DNA from: Heloderma charlesbogerti
Lineage: Eukaryota; Chordata; Lepidosauria; Squamata; Helodermatidae
Assembly: GCA_026122225.1 (NCBI GenBank)
Contig: JANEZZ010001551.1
Location: 1,284,001 to 1,348,000 of the forward strand
DNA length: 64,000 nucleotides
Direction of reading: 5' to 3'
Part shown: piece by piece, positions 24,001 through 32,007 of the stretch
Layout: the number at the start of each line of letters is the position of its first letter
Numbering within the stretch: position 1 is the stretch's first letter
Translations under genes and position numbers: made by a program
The notes under the pieces: model-generated
Told to the model about the DNA's origin: nothing
What the model saw: only the letters and a program-made list of their open reading frames with translations
Databases searched by the model: none

Positions 24001-27000
24001 TGTCTATATACTTTCAACGTATTCACACTATATTTTATTTATACAATATATATGGCAGCTATCTGTGGAGCCCTCGTTTAAGATTGCTGAGAGGAATTTA
24101 ATTTGGCAGAAGTTTGTTTCAAATGGAAGCCCAGACATATTCTCCAGCTTTGGGTTGGTCTTCCCCTCAGCATTTCCTTGTTGTCCTTCTCTATTTTCTG
24201 CTCCTTTTTGGCTAGTCTTGTACTATTTTCTTACCTTCTCGCTGTTTATTCATCCAGTTCATTCGTAAATCGTAAGGGGAAATGTTTGAGTTAATGGTGG
24301 GTGTTGATTTGGTTTGGGATTATTCTGATGCCACCATGGTGTTTCCCTATATTGTGTAACTTGTAGAAAACTCAAACATTTGCACTTTAAAACAGAACAT
24401 TGAGGTGCTGTTTATTTTTCTGTGATTTGTTTGAATTTGCTAAGAAAAAATTACATTTATAGCACAATCCTATGCATGTCTACTTGAAAGTAAGTCCCAT
24501 GGACTTACTCCCAGGTAAGCGTGAATAGGATTGCAGCCTTAGTCATGTATACATTTTTATCATGGTCTATAATGTATGTGATCTACTGTTCTTGTGTAAG
24601 ATAAGTTGCAGATGATGGATAGTATCCAACGGTGTAATTCCGCAAACTTATGTAGTGCTAGTAGCTCTGCTTCATCTTTGCTTAGCCACTTGCACTTGCA
24701 CAAGCCACTTGCACAAACGTAACTTTAGGAGTCTCCTCTTTCTTGCACATAGTTCAGAGCCTAGCTTCCATTAGTGCAACATCATTTGCGCTAGTGGAAT
24801 GACACAGTTGGTTACTACCCGATGTGTGCAGAGGAGGGACCAAAGTCCTGTCTATTAGATTGTGAAATCTTGAAAGTTAACATGTCTCAAGACAAACCAT
24901 GGAAACAATGATCAAGCTAAGCTACTCGATGGATGTATAAAGTTAACTAGAGCTGTGAGTGGTCCTTAATACAACAAAGAAAGTGACTTAGTAGATGTTT
25001 TTAAAATGACACGTTATGCCAGGGTCAGAACTACCATGAAATACATTTTTCTTCAAGCTCCCAAATCTCCTTCAGAAAAGACACGATATGATACATCACT
25101 TGGTCTTCTCACAAAGAAGTTTATTCATCTGCTCAGCCAATCTCCAGATGGTGTTGTAGATTTGAACAAAGCAGCAGAGGTCCTTAAGGTACAAAAAAGG
25201 AGGATTTATGATATCACCAATGTCTTGGAAGGCATTCACCTCATTAAGAAAAAATCCAAAAACAACATTCAGTGGATGTAAGTATCCTGGCTCTACATTT
25301 TTGTTGCATATCAGAGTGCTGCATACTTTTATATTTCACCATCATATTTTTGATGACAAAGGGTACATCTTTCCTCAGTTATCCTGCTGGAAGTGTTCCC
25401 TAGAACCGCTATTATCAAGAAGGAAAAGTTAACTAAAGCCCACCATTCACTGGACTACCCTGTAATGAATTCTGACTTGTGGAAAGGGGAAAGGCTACAT
25501 ATTCCATGCAACATTTTAGTAATTATGCACAAACAATCTTAAACAACAAAAAACAAATGGAAGCTAGACAGCACTTTCACTTCCAGCCAAAGCAGCATTA
25601 ACGAATGGTTATCGCTGCATAGATAACCAAAAGAAGGAATGAGAGAATGGTGGGCAGAACTTGGCAGCCACTCTGCTCATATACAAAATAAAGACAAACC
25701 ATATTTCTAAAAAGAGATCATGTTTAGCCACCCATTTTGCCAACCTATTTTGATAAGTCAGTTTTTCAGATAATGCTACTTGCCAAATCCTTGAATACCA
25801 GTTCTGAATTGAACAGGCAGATACGATTTTAGGAGAAACTCTTCTTTATGTTGGACTAGAGAGTGTTAGGACTAGATGTGAAATGTCTGTTCATTTGTTT
25901 TGAAGGGGCTGCAGTCTATCTGATTTTGGAGGCATGTTGGCACACTGTCAAGGCTTGTCTAAGGAGGTAGCAGAACTCAACCAAGAAGAGAAGAAATTGG
26001 ATGAGTTGATACAAAGCTGTTCCCATGACCTCAAGCTACTAAGAGAAGATTCTGAAAATCGGAGATATCCTTTTATAACAGATGAGGCTATTACCCCTGG
26101 GAGAAATCTGACACTTTTCTGACTGCTGTTACTATTATATATGCTATAGAGTTGGCATTAGTTGCCCTTGGCTGTTTGTGAGGAAGGGCAGGATATAAAC
26201 ACAATAAATAAATGAAATATTTGAGGTGTTTGTCTAGTGGTAATGAATAATATGGTGGCATTAGTGGTAAACAACAGACATGAGGCTGTAACTGTTACAA
26301 TGTAATATTCAAGCAAGAACTTATCTACCAAACTATGACTGATGACGTTCTACTGTGGCAGCTAACCAGTGCTGTAGTACAGTGTACAGATCTAATCAGC
26401 ACAATCCTATACATGCCTATTCAGAAGGAAGTCCTATTGAGTTCAGTGGGATCTACTCCCAGGTAAATATGTTTAGGATTGCAGCCTTTGTGTATAAACT
26501 GTAGCTACCTTGCTTAATAGTGCAACTAGAATCTGTTGCACCAAAGTAGAATCTCTTCTTTGGGTTTCCATAGTTGTTATAAGACTGATTTGTTGGTATA
26601 ATCTAGAACGCTTACAAATATGCTGTAATCAACAAATGAAAAGTATAGCATAGCAATCCCTACAAATTGCTTCCTGCTCAGCCTAGGTTCAGGTTGCATT
26701 GGTTTCACTCTTTAGCAGCAGACTCTCTATTTTTTTTTCTCTTTAGTTAGTGTGCCAAGTGGGAAGAGAGAGATTTAAGGTAGGTCGATGGAGGGACAGT
26801 ATAAAAAAGTCTGCTTTGGTATGTTAATCCTTAATGAATGAAGGGCTACTTTTGAACAATTCTTTAACATGTATTACATTAGCATATATTAGGTATGAAG
26901 ATATTCGAGAAATTAGTAGCCTTAAAGACCAAACTGTCATACTTGTGAAAGCTCCTCCGGAAACAAAACTTGAAGTGCCTGACCCAGTAGAGGTAAGAGG

Positions 27001-30000
27001 GATTTCTTTTCTTGCACAGTATTGTCATAAGGTTATGCTTTTATTTTCCAAGTCAACTATCAGTCTTAAACTAATGCACAAAATCTCCTTTTGTCTTTTT
27101 ACTATATCTGTGTGTGTTAGCTTTACTGAATGAAATACGATTTTGTATATGACAAGAAACCTCTAGTGGAAGACCTTCCAATCTTTGGTTTCTAGAGCCT
27201 GGGAAGTTGGTCTTCTAGGCTGCACTTTCCTTATGACCACTGGATCTTGGTTATATATTTTATGGATTAACTTGCTTTACTTCTTTCTCTTTATTCATCT
27301 CATGTTGTTGTTCCCTGAGAAGCTGGCCTGCTTCCTGCCCTTTCTGGCTCTTTAACTGTTGGTGCTTCGTGCCATACTTCTTCCTGTAACTTGAACTGCC
27401 TCCCAGCATGTCACTCCCCTCTCCATCAAATCCTATATTTAAGCAGGGAACAATCCTATGCCAATAGGCAGCCGCCTCTGAACTCAGAGGCGACCACCTA
27501 TCCAGTGCAGGGTGGGAGGAACACGAAGGGGATCATCTCCTCCGCGCTCCAGTCACCCTGCATTTGCAGCTAGACAGCCAATTTCGGCTGTCTAGCCACG
27601 GGACGTTGGAGCGCAGAGTGGGGAGGCCAGATGACATATAGGAAGTGTCATACTGGCACTTAAGAACTCCCTGCCCCTAGGAACACCCCCTTTTGCCCCA
27701 TTCTGTGCTGCTCTTCCAAGCGTGGGGATGATCCGCGCCGCCTATGAGGGGTCGGGGGTTGGGAGGTGGTTCTCCAAGAACCAACCAGTCTATGGCCATC
27801 TAGCTGCTGTCTAGTGGCCGCAGGATTGTGCCCTTAGCTACCTTTTTCTATCCCACCTTTCCTCCAAGGAGCTCAAGGTGGCGTCTGTTGTCCCCCACCC
27901 CCTGCAATTTTAGCCTATGATTGTTTGGTAGTGATGTGAGTTTACCAGAAAATTTTGAATTGGAAAATTTTCTGGAAATTAGGTAAACTTTTTCAGGAAA
28001 TTATGTTAATTTGTATTGAAAATTTTCTACTACCCTAGAGCAAGGGTATAGCCTGAGGGCCGAATTCAGTTTCAGAGAAGCTCTCGGGTGGCTGCATTCT
28101 AGTGGTAGGTGGGGTCTAAGGCAAAGATGGGGTCAAAATACCAAAGAATACCAGCATATTTAAGCTTAAAGCTCTTAGACTGCCAGCAACTAAGGCATAG
28201 GAGAGTCATTTCAACCCTTGAGAATGGGCAAAAAAAACACAAAGGCTGGGAAACCACCAAATGATCTGAGGTTGGGGGGAATGGGGTGGGGCTGGGGGAA
28301 GGGGGTATAGCCAACTGGGGAACTCCAGGATTTGGCTCCCAGATGGGTGGGATTTGGCTCCCAGATGGGTGGGATTTGGCTCCCAGATGGGTGGGATTTG
28401 GCTCCCAGATGGGTGGGATTTGGCTCCTGGACCTGAGGCTCAACACTCCTCTCCTAGAGAGTGATTTAATTTAGCAAGTTTATTTTATGTGTCTTAGTAA
28501 TAAATAAAATAAATAATAACTACAATAAAATACAATTTTTGTCCCAGTAGACCACAAATATTTGACCTGAAATACTTGAGGGGGAAAATTAAAGCACACA
28601 TAATGTGATTTAAATGAAACGTTTATGGAATATTTTAAATTTTTTCAAGACAATAGCATGTACTTCCCTTACATTGTTTAAATTTAAAAAAAACACACAA
28701 AGGTACAGAAAAATGTTGACAAACTAATTTTAGCAACCCAAAGAATTAGGCATGATATGCTGAGAACCATTCATTTCAAGAGTTCAACACTCGTCCACTA
28801 CTGTTGTTGGGGCACCTTCAGTTTTGCTATCACTATTATTAGTTCCATTTCACACTGAGACAACATATATGTATCCTCTCACTTATTTTCTAAGGATAAT
28901 CACCTGAAAAATAGTTAATTACAACTTTGAAACTATCAAGCTTGTCTAGTATTGTATTTGCAACTGGCATCTATTCATTGTTCCTAATGAACTTATGAAA
29001 TGGAAAATTTTCCATGGAAATAGAAAGCACTGGATTTTTTTTTTGTTCCACATCACTTGAGGTGGGTTAGGCTGAGTGTTAGTTACTGGCCCAATAGCGA
29101 TCCTCATGGCTGAACAGAGATTTGAACCTGGTTCTTGTCTAGCACTAACCACTACACCACACTAGCTCACTTCCCAAGATCCATATTGCCCAGCAAAGCC
29201 TTTCATGACGGGCATGACCACTGCATCTGCCTTTGCTTTTAACAACTTTGCTGCTCATTTGTCAGCCTCTAGCTCCACCATCTATCAACGTTGTTTGAAG
29301 CCCTCTGGGGTAGGACCATCATGTTGGTGTTTCGTACATCTCATAGGTCAAAGTAGAAAGGAAATCTCATGTTTAGTATTGTTAGTAGTAGTATCTTTTG
29401 CTGGACCAATTCTAACTACCTTGCAGGCTTTCACAGGGCTTACCCTCAGGTCAGGGTGTTAAGAGCTACATGAATTATGAAATTGTCAGTATGTTAAAGC
29501 ATTGTCCTGAGACCAAAGGCTGATATCCAGAAAGACAGGACATGCCATCCAAGAAGTTTTTATCATGAATATTATTCACATAGTTTATGAAATACAGAAA
29601 TGTAGAAAAGTAATATGAATGATTAAAATTGTACACAATAGTGTGTGTGTGAGGGAGGGGTGGATAGAGGGAGAGGAGAAGAGGGGAAATGGGAATTGGT
29701 TATGTACACATTACAACAATCTTTTAATATATTGTTAGTAACAAAAAATACAAGTGTCATGTCAAGCAGAAATACATTTCTCTTCCACATGGACCTGGCT
29801 CTGGCTAACATACAGACATGAGTAAAAATGAAACATGACTCCGCAGTAACTACTTGTAGTAATCTATTGGCACAAGACATGCTGAAAATTTGGATTCTTT
29901 GTTTCAGCAGAATAAGCTGATACACTTATCTAGTACACAAGGGCCTATTGAGGTTTACTTGTGCCCAGAAGAAACAGACAACCCCAGTCCAGTGAAAATG

Positions 30001-32007
30001 CAGGATCAGGATCACAATGGAAACATTTCAAGAAACAGCTCCAAAGGTAACTTTTAAAAACTGGTCGTGACCAAATATATTCAGAGTTTAATGTAAAGGC
30101 ATAATTGCACCTGTCGTGTAAATCCATAATGTGTTGAATGCGAGACTTCTTTGGACTAAAGTAAAGAAGTATGAACTCTACCGGGGATCAGATGCATCTT
30201 CCCCTTCTTTGTCATACTTGAATATATGCTATAGCCTCTTACCTATGATTGTAAATAGTTGGATGCTCCAAGCTGGCAGTCCAGATTGTAGGTATGGACA
30301 TTCCAGAACCAGATATTAATCCTATTATGCAAATACACCCATGCATACATGTCAAGTGTTTGGACATGGGCTATATATTTATGCATTCTAGGTAATATTA
30401 AATATGAATAATGTCTTGTGACCTAAACCAAAATGGTCAGTCATTTTATTGTAAGAGGCAAAATCTGTATCAATTTCCAACATGGTTGTCATGGTCAGAG
30501 CATGTCAAACAGTTGGTAGGATACTGCTCCCCAGCAAATGTCCAAGAACTAACTTCGGGACGGAAAGAAGAGGGATGGGTTTCCGCATTCTCCTGTAGCC
30601 CAGGAGCTGGCTTTGGGCAAGTGAGAGTGCACGGAAGGTATCGATTTGGCACTACCTGCATTCCCAGCAGGCTGTGAACATTGCTTCTTCAAGGGCCAGG
30701 CATGCTTCTCCTAACACTATCTTGCCCTATGCTTAACAAGATGAAAAAGTTGTGTGGAGGAAGGAGGAGTGTGAATGTGGTGAAAGGGCTAAAGCTCCAC
30801 CCAATGCATCCTGCCCATGAAATTTCACAACTTTTTGGAAAGTCATTGTTGTTGCACAATTACTTCAAAGGGTTGCTGTGGGGAAAAGATACTGTCATCT
30901 TTTTGGGGTGTCTGGTGACCTGTGTGTTTCCCTTTTTTCTTTCAAAAGCAGCCTGGTTTGTCCTGCTTCATTTGCAACCACCCTCTGATTTCCCTAAAGA
31001 AATGGTGAAGAGGAGTGGGGTGTCGGCTTCATGCTGCATCACACCATATCTGTAAAGACGATGAGAGGCTTAAGGACTTGGGATGCCTAATTCATTTTAA
31101 CATAGATGTTTGCTTACCTGATGAACTCTGACAATCAGAATCTTGATCACTTAAAATAACTGTGGCTCCCATTTCAGTGCAACCCTCACACCACCTTTCT
31201 CTCTCTTCAAGTTTCTTATTGTTCAATTATTTTGGGCCTCTGTCTTGGCCATTAAGATAGAAGGATAACATTAAGAATGGAAACTTCCTTACTCCTGTTT
31301 TTTATAAAAGACAGTACAAAATTTGATATCCTTTGCTTGCACTGTAGTTTGCTGTACCCCTATAAGTCATGCATATTGCAATGCTCAGCATGGCCAAAGG
31401 ACTGAGTAGTCACACCATCCCCTTCAGTGGCTCACCTGAGCTGAACTCTGCACCTGGCAGAGGCAACCCCAGGGAATATGCTCCTGAAGCCACCATTACT
31501 ACCTAAGCATGTGTGCACCCCTGCTCATGTGTCACCAGGCCACCTGAACTGAGCAGTGCCTGGGGTGGGAAATACTGTGTTCTGCTAATGTGGGCAGAGA
31601 TAGCAGCTTACTTTCAAAATAAGCTAGGGGGTGGAGGGGAGGGAGAATAACATTAATGTGTGTTTAATATGAAAAGTGTTTTTGTGCAAGTTCTCTTTTG
31701 TTTACTTTTTAAAAATAACATCATGGTATTTCTTATAACAGAGGTGATTTCTGATAACTCAGGAGCTCTTAACTGTTCAGTAACTGCAACAACCATCTCC
31801 CCATTGGCCTCTACAACCAATCTTTTGCAGCAGACAGAGGACCAAATTGCTTCAAATTTTGAAGGGCCATTTGTAAGCTTGCTGCCACCTCTACTTCATG
31901 AAGATTATTTGCTCGGCCTTGGTGAAGAGGAGGGTATCAGTGACCTCTTTGACGCTTATGATTTTGAAAAATTGCCTGCATTGATGGATGGATTTTTATG
32001 CAGCTGA
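4857..32007 (+). CDS. E2F3: E2F3, transcription factor E2F3 (complete spliced gene)
   Basis: Spliced CDS: 4857-5195, 23004-23115, 25058-25277, 25906-26064, 26878-26992, 29911-30046, 31742-32007. This gives 448 aa, close to human E2F3a (465 aa). In order: divergent Ala/Gly/Pro/Ser-rich N-terminus (1-113); cyclin A-binding AKRRLELG (114-121); winged-helix DNA-binding domain (about 153-226) with the family's RRIYD at 198-202; leucine-rich DP-dimerisation region (about 235-270); marked box (about 278-345); C-terminal pocket-protein motif (about 415-438, [20 protein letters not shown]). E2F3 pairs with DP proteins in the nucleus, binds TTTSSCGC sites and drives S-phase genes until RB blocks it. 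The [16 protein letters not shown] start of the domain and DYLL...ISDLFDAYD tail separate it from E2F1 and E2F2. All reading phases agree across junctions. The shared exons also serve the short E2F3b form. Confidence 0.95.
5196..6043 (+). promoter_or_regulatory. E2F3: Intronic E2F3b promoter region
   Basis: This CpG-rich stretch lies between the exon 1a donor and the E2F3b start codon. It contains an E-box CACGTG (5778-5783) shortly after a TGACG half-site (5766-5770), and several GC-box-like GGGCGG or GGGGCG runs. In mammals E2F3b starts from a separate promoter in the first intron; the same arrangement is inferred here. No transcript start can be read from sequence. Confidence 0.6.
6044..6058 (+). 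CDS. E2F3: E2F3 exon 1b coding part (E2F3b start)
   Basis: Five codons, MPLQQ, followed at once by the donor GTAGGT at 6059 in phase 0, so it joins directly to AKRRLELG of exon 2. Mammalian E2F3b is remembered as starting MPLQQQ, so this tiny exon is conserved to the residue apart from one fewer glutamine. The resulting protein would be 340 aa, lacking the E2F3a N-terminus but keeping the cyclin A motif, DNA-binding and RB-binding parts. Too short for any ORF finder. Confidence 0.88.
6081..6100. repeat. (GT)10 microsatellite
   Basis: Ten perfect GT units 22 bases after the exon 1b donor. Confidence 0.95.
6198..6216. repeat. C9G10 homopolymer palindrome
   Basis: Nine C followed directly by ten G, a perfect hairpin-forming sequence 140 bases inside intron 1. 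Such runs are prone to sequencing error, so the exact length may be off. Confidence 0.85.
10592..10718. mobile_element. Palindromic Harbinger-like MITE, family B copy 1
   Basis: TTA target duplications (10589-10591 and 10719-10721) flank ends AGGTGCAACCC / GGATTGTGCTC. Almost the whole 127 bp folds on itself: CTACAACTCCCAGCATGCC pairs with the GGGGCATGCTGGGAGT arm. It carries no gene. Same family as 38984-39116 and 36332-36824. Confidence 0.8.
11515..11695 (-). mobile_element. MIR-like tRNA-derived SINE, antisense
   Basis: Read on the minus strand, it has a tRNA-like B-box region (GGTTCAAATCCCC type, here changed), the core phrase GTGACCTaaGGcCACTC, and a CTCACAGGGTTGTTGTGAAG block typical of reptile MIR-like SINEs. 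The same consensus is seen at 19380-19555 and 63827-64000. Confidence 0.65.
11696..11822. mobile_element. Palindromic hAT-like MITE (GTGCCCTCCAG family), copy 2
   Basis: CTTCCTTAAGCTGGTGCCCTCCAG at the left pairs with the CACCAGGTTGAGGAAGG arm at the right. It sits inside the tRNA-head part of the preceding SINE: SINE-like CCTAGCCCA appears on both sides (11686-11694 and 11821-11829), which looks like an 8-9 bp target duplication. Confidence 0.75.
13215..16060 (-). pseudogene. CR1 ORF2 remnant: endonuclease and reverse transcriptase
   Basis: The minus strand encodes an APE-type endonuclease (16020-15265: [61 protein letters not shown]). A linker rich in basic residues (about 15060-14925) follows, then reverse transcriptase (14908-13215: [42 protein letters not shown]). 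The frame shifts near 14760 and 14670. Near 14305, about 11 bases are missing inside motif A (after YLDF), which removes the usual KAFD part. The C-terminal reverse transcriptase half (13215-14303) is otherwise a clean 362-codon frame. In life this enzyme copies the element's RNA into DNA at a nicked target; this copy cannot. Confidence 0.92.
16081..17153 (-). pseudogene. CR1 ORF1 remnant: zinc-finger/coiled-coil/esterase protein
   Basis: Begins [18 protein letters not shown] at 17153 with a CxxC...CNKC zinc-binding pattern. Glu/Gln-rich coiled coil follows (about 17000-16850), then the esterase signature [12 protein letters not shown] (about 16640-16600) and later segments (LGTNYTAK, 16465 onward). 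At least two frame changes (near 16640-16850 and 16370-16460) break it. The GDSL-type esterase after a zinc-knuckle is the known CR1 ORF1 layout. It is an RNA-binding chaperone of the retrotransposon. Confidence 0.88.
17330..17783 (-). repeat. CR1 5' UTR with two tandem promoter-like units
   Basis: The segment at about 17345-17475 (CTGGCCAACTCCTGTTTGCT ... TTGCTTGCTTCTATAGTCCC ... CTCTGCTGGG) is repeated at about 17655-17780 with the same order of words. The spacing is about 306 bases. The outer copy ends at TTTGTGTAAAGATC, itself doubled at 17784-17797 and 17802-17815. Confidence 0.75.
18881..18971. mobile_element. Short Harbinger-like MITE, family A copy
   Basis: Ends CTAAAGCAATC / GAATTGTACTG are flanked by TTA and TAA. 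The inner word GTAAATCCCACTGAACTCAGTGGGGT is the family's small hairpin. Diverged relative of 24460-24538 and 59753-59842. Confidence 0.6.
19380..19555 (+). mobile_element. MIR-like tRNA-derived SINE, sense
   Basis: tRNA-like part with B-box GGTACAAATCCCAGTTC, then core GGTGACTGTAGGAAAGTCACT, then CACAGGACTGTTGGTGAG and the tail TCCTTGGAGGAAAGGCAGAATACAAAT. Before it, GGTCTTTAACTGTT occurs three times (about 19350-19388), a small tandem triplication. Confidence 0.65.
21495..21720. mobile_element. Harbinger-like MITE, family D copy 1
   Basis: TTA (21492-21494) and TTA (21721-21723) flank ends GGGTTGGAGCC / GGATACAATCC. The 226-bp body contains GAGTGGAAGTCCACTC near the left end and GGGAGTGGAAATCC near the right. 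A second copy in the opposite orientation is at 42230-42457. Confidence 0.75.
23004..23115 (+). CDS. E2F3: E2F3 exon 2
   Basis: Codes [20 protein letters not shown] and on to TRSPDSPK (residues 114-150 of E2F3a). It holds the cyclin A/CDK2-binding motif, which overlaps a basic nuclear localisation signal. Acceptor TTTTCACAG ends at 23003; donor AAAAA|GTAAGG at 23116 leaves phase 1. It is the first exon shared by both forms, and both upstream donors are phase 0 as needed. Confidence 0.96.
24460..24538. mobile_element. Short Harbinger-like MITE, family A, well-preserved copy
   Basis: 79 bp bounded by TAGCACAATCC / GGATTGCAGCC with TTA on both sides (24457-24459 and 24539-24541). Inside, GTAAGTCCCAT and ACTTACTCCCAG form the family's hallmark. 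Confidence 0.85.
24617..24820. mobile_element. Palindromic MITE with GGATAGTATCCAAC ends
   Basis: The left end GGATAGTATCCAACGGTGT pairs with ACACAGTTGGTTACTACCC at the right end. GATG occurs on both sides. Inner parts (CACTTGCACTTGCACAAG, CTAGTGGAAT) are partly self-complementary. The ends resemble those at 40284-40415. Confidence 0.6.
25058..25277 (+). CDS. E2F3: E2F3 exon 3 (DNA-binding domain)
   Basis: Codes [18 protein letters not shown] through NNIQW (residues 151-223), the winged-helix domain. [12 protein letters not shown], the recognition helix, contacts the E2F site; the GC-contacting RR is intact. Acceptor TTTTTCTTCAAG ends at 25057; donor AT|GTAAGT at 25278. The upstream open frame starting at 25006 is intronic, not a real start. 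Confidence 0.97.
25278..25905 (+). other. E2F3: E2F3 intron 3
   Basis: 628-bp GT-AG intron (GTAAGT ... TTTTGAAG). No repeat or gene recognised. Confidence 0.9.
25906..26064 (+). CDS. E2F3: E2F3 exon 4 (DP dimerisation)
   Basis: Codes [20 protein letters not shown] and on to LLREDSENR (residues 225-276), including the heptad-like leucines of the dimerisation coiled coil ([20 protein letters not shown]). It ends CGG AG| and is followed by ATATCCTTTT, the 5' splice site of a U12-type AT-AC intron. Ignoring the AT-AC boundary makes the frame run into intron until TGA at 26120. Confidence 0.95.
26065..26877 (+). other. E2F3: E2F3 intron 4, U12-type AT-AC (minor spliceosome)
   Basis: The intron starts ATATCCTTTT, a perfect match to the U12-type 5' consensus, and ends ATGTATTAC. 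A branch-point motif TTCTTTAAC lies at 26860-26868, about 10-11 bases before the end, as the minor spliceosome requires. Reading AG|A across it restores R277 and the conserved [12 protein letters not shown]. No GT-AG alternative gives this join. Minor introns at this position are known in E2F family genes. It carries one MITE (26397-26486). Confidence 0.95.
26397..26486. mobile_element. Short Harbinger-like MITE, family A copy inside the U12 intron
   Basis: Ends CAGCACAATCC / GGATTGCAGCC, inner GGAAGTCCTATTGAGTTCAG and CTACTCCCAGGTAA. Flanks (AAT, TTT) do not show a clean TTA duplication. Confidence 0.75.
26878..26992 (+). CDS. E2F3: E2F3 exon 5 (marked box)
   Basis: Codes [20 protein letters not shown] then [18 protein letters not shown] (residues 278-315). 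It begins directly after the AC of the U12 intron and ends GAG|GTAAGA in phase 0. The marked box helps DP pairing and gives E2F3 partner specificity. Confidence 0.96.
27446..27833. mobile_element. Harbinger-like MITE, family C copy 1
   Basis: Ends GGGAACAATCC / GGATTGTGCCC, followed by TTA. Long inner arms (GGCAGCCGCCTCTGAACTC; CTAGACAGCC...GGCTGTCTAGCC) match 37703-38133 closely and 39129-39543 in reverse. No coding capacity. The left flank is GCA, so the duplication is lost on that side. Confidence 0.8.
28041..28451. mobile_element. hAT-like MITE (CAGGGGTGTC family) with expanded tandem array
   Basis: Flanked by CCCTAGAG (28033-28040) and TCCTAGAG (28452-28459), a 7 of 8 target duplication. 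It shares internal words (GGAGAGGCATTTCAACC-type, AACCACCAAATGAT, GGTGGGGCT) with 57696-58011 but has a 22-bp repeat array near the right end. Confidence 0.7.
28329..28430. repeat. 22-bp tandem repeat, about 4.6 copies
   Basis: Unit GATTTGGCTCCCAGATGGGT plus GG, four perfect copies (28329-28416) and a part copy. The lack of any divergence implies recent expansion. It explains the open frames on both strands here. Confidence 0.95.
29911..30046 (+). CDS. E2F3: E2F3 exon 6
   Basis: Codes [20 protein letters not shown] and on to [11 protein letters not shown] (residues 316-360), the end of the marked box. The acceptor is a tandem CAGCAG: using the second AG (29910) gives the residue count of human E2F3, and using the first (29907) adds one glutamine. 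Donor AAAG|GTAACT at 30047. Confidence 0.94.
30047..31741 (+). other. E2F3: E2F3 intron 6
   Basis: GT-AG intron of 1695 bases ending TCTTATAACAG. No repeat or exon recognised; short open frames such as 30681-31055 carry no domain. Confidence 0.85.
31742..32007 (+). CDS. E2F3: E2F3 exon 7 coding part (RB-binding tail)
   Basis: Codes [20 protein letters not shown] through [13 protein letters not shown], stop TGA at 32005-32007 (residues 362-448). [20 protein letters not shown] and [12 protein letters not shown] form the transactivation domain and pocket-protein site. The serine-rich linker before it is the least conserved part. Confidence 0.97.

Larger units (their letters stand above)
23116..25057 (+). 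other. E2F3: E2F3 intron 2
   Basis: GT-AG intron. It holds two MITEs (24460-24538 and about 24617-24820) and otherwise AT-rich sequence. The open frame at 23870-24268 has no recognised domain. Confidence 0.85.
27930..29057. mobile_element. AT-rich DNA transposon with AGTGATGTG ends
   Basis: AGTGATGTG (27930-27938) pairs with CACATCACT (29049-29057). Subterminal AAAATTTTC / GAAAATTTTCC blocks are also mirrored. No transposase. Target duplication is unclear. It is inserted in the SINE and itself hosts the hAT element at 28041-28451. Confidence 0.5.
27839..29165 (-). mobile_element. MIR-like SINE, antisense, split by a later insertion
   Basis: The tail part (27839-27890: TATCCCACCTTTCCTCCAAGG, complement of the SINE 3' end) and the core plus tRNA head (29058-29165: GAGGTGGGTTAGGCTGAG ... 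ACCACTACACCACACTAGCT) are parts of one SINE in consistent order. A roughly 1.1-kb element lies between them. The inner part around the junction is partly missing. Confidence 0.6.
26993..29910 (+). other. E2F3: E2F3 intron 5
   Basis: GT-AG intron, about 2.9 kb, heavily loaded with nested transposons between 27446 and 29165. The rest is AT-rich, with a (GT) run near 29641-29650. Confidence 0.85.

Noticed and set aside
23870..24268. 132-codon open frame in E2F3 intron 2, hydrophobic
   Set aside because: No homology, no splice support, AT-rich intron context.
25006..25057. ATG-started extension upstream of the E2F3 DNA-binding exon
   Set aside because: The residues [17 protein letters not shown] are intronic: a good acceptor ends at 25057 and exon 2 supplies the correct upstream protein.
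28099..28474. Repetitive open frames on both strands
   Set aside because: They translate the 22-bp tandem array; 22 is not a multiple of three, so the peptide period spans frames and has no gene features.
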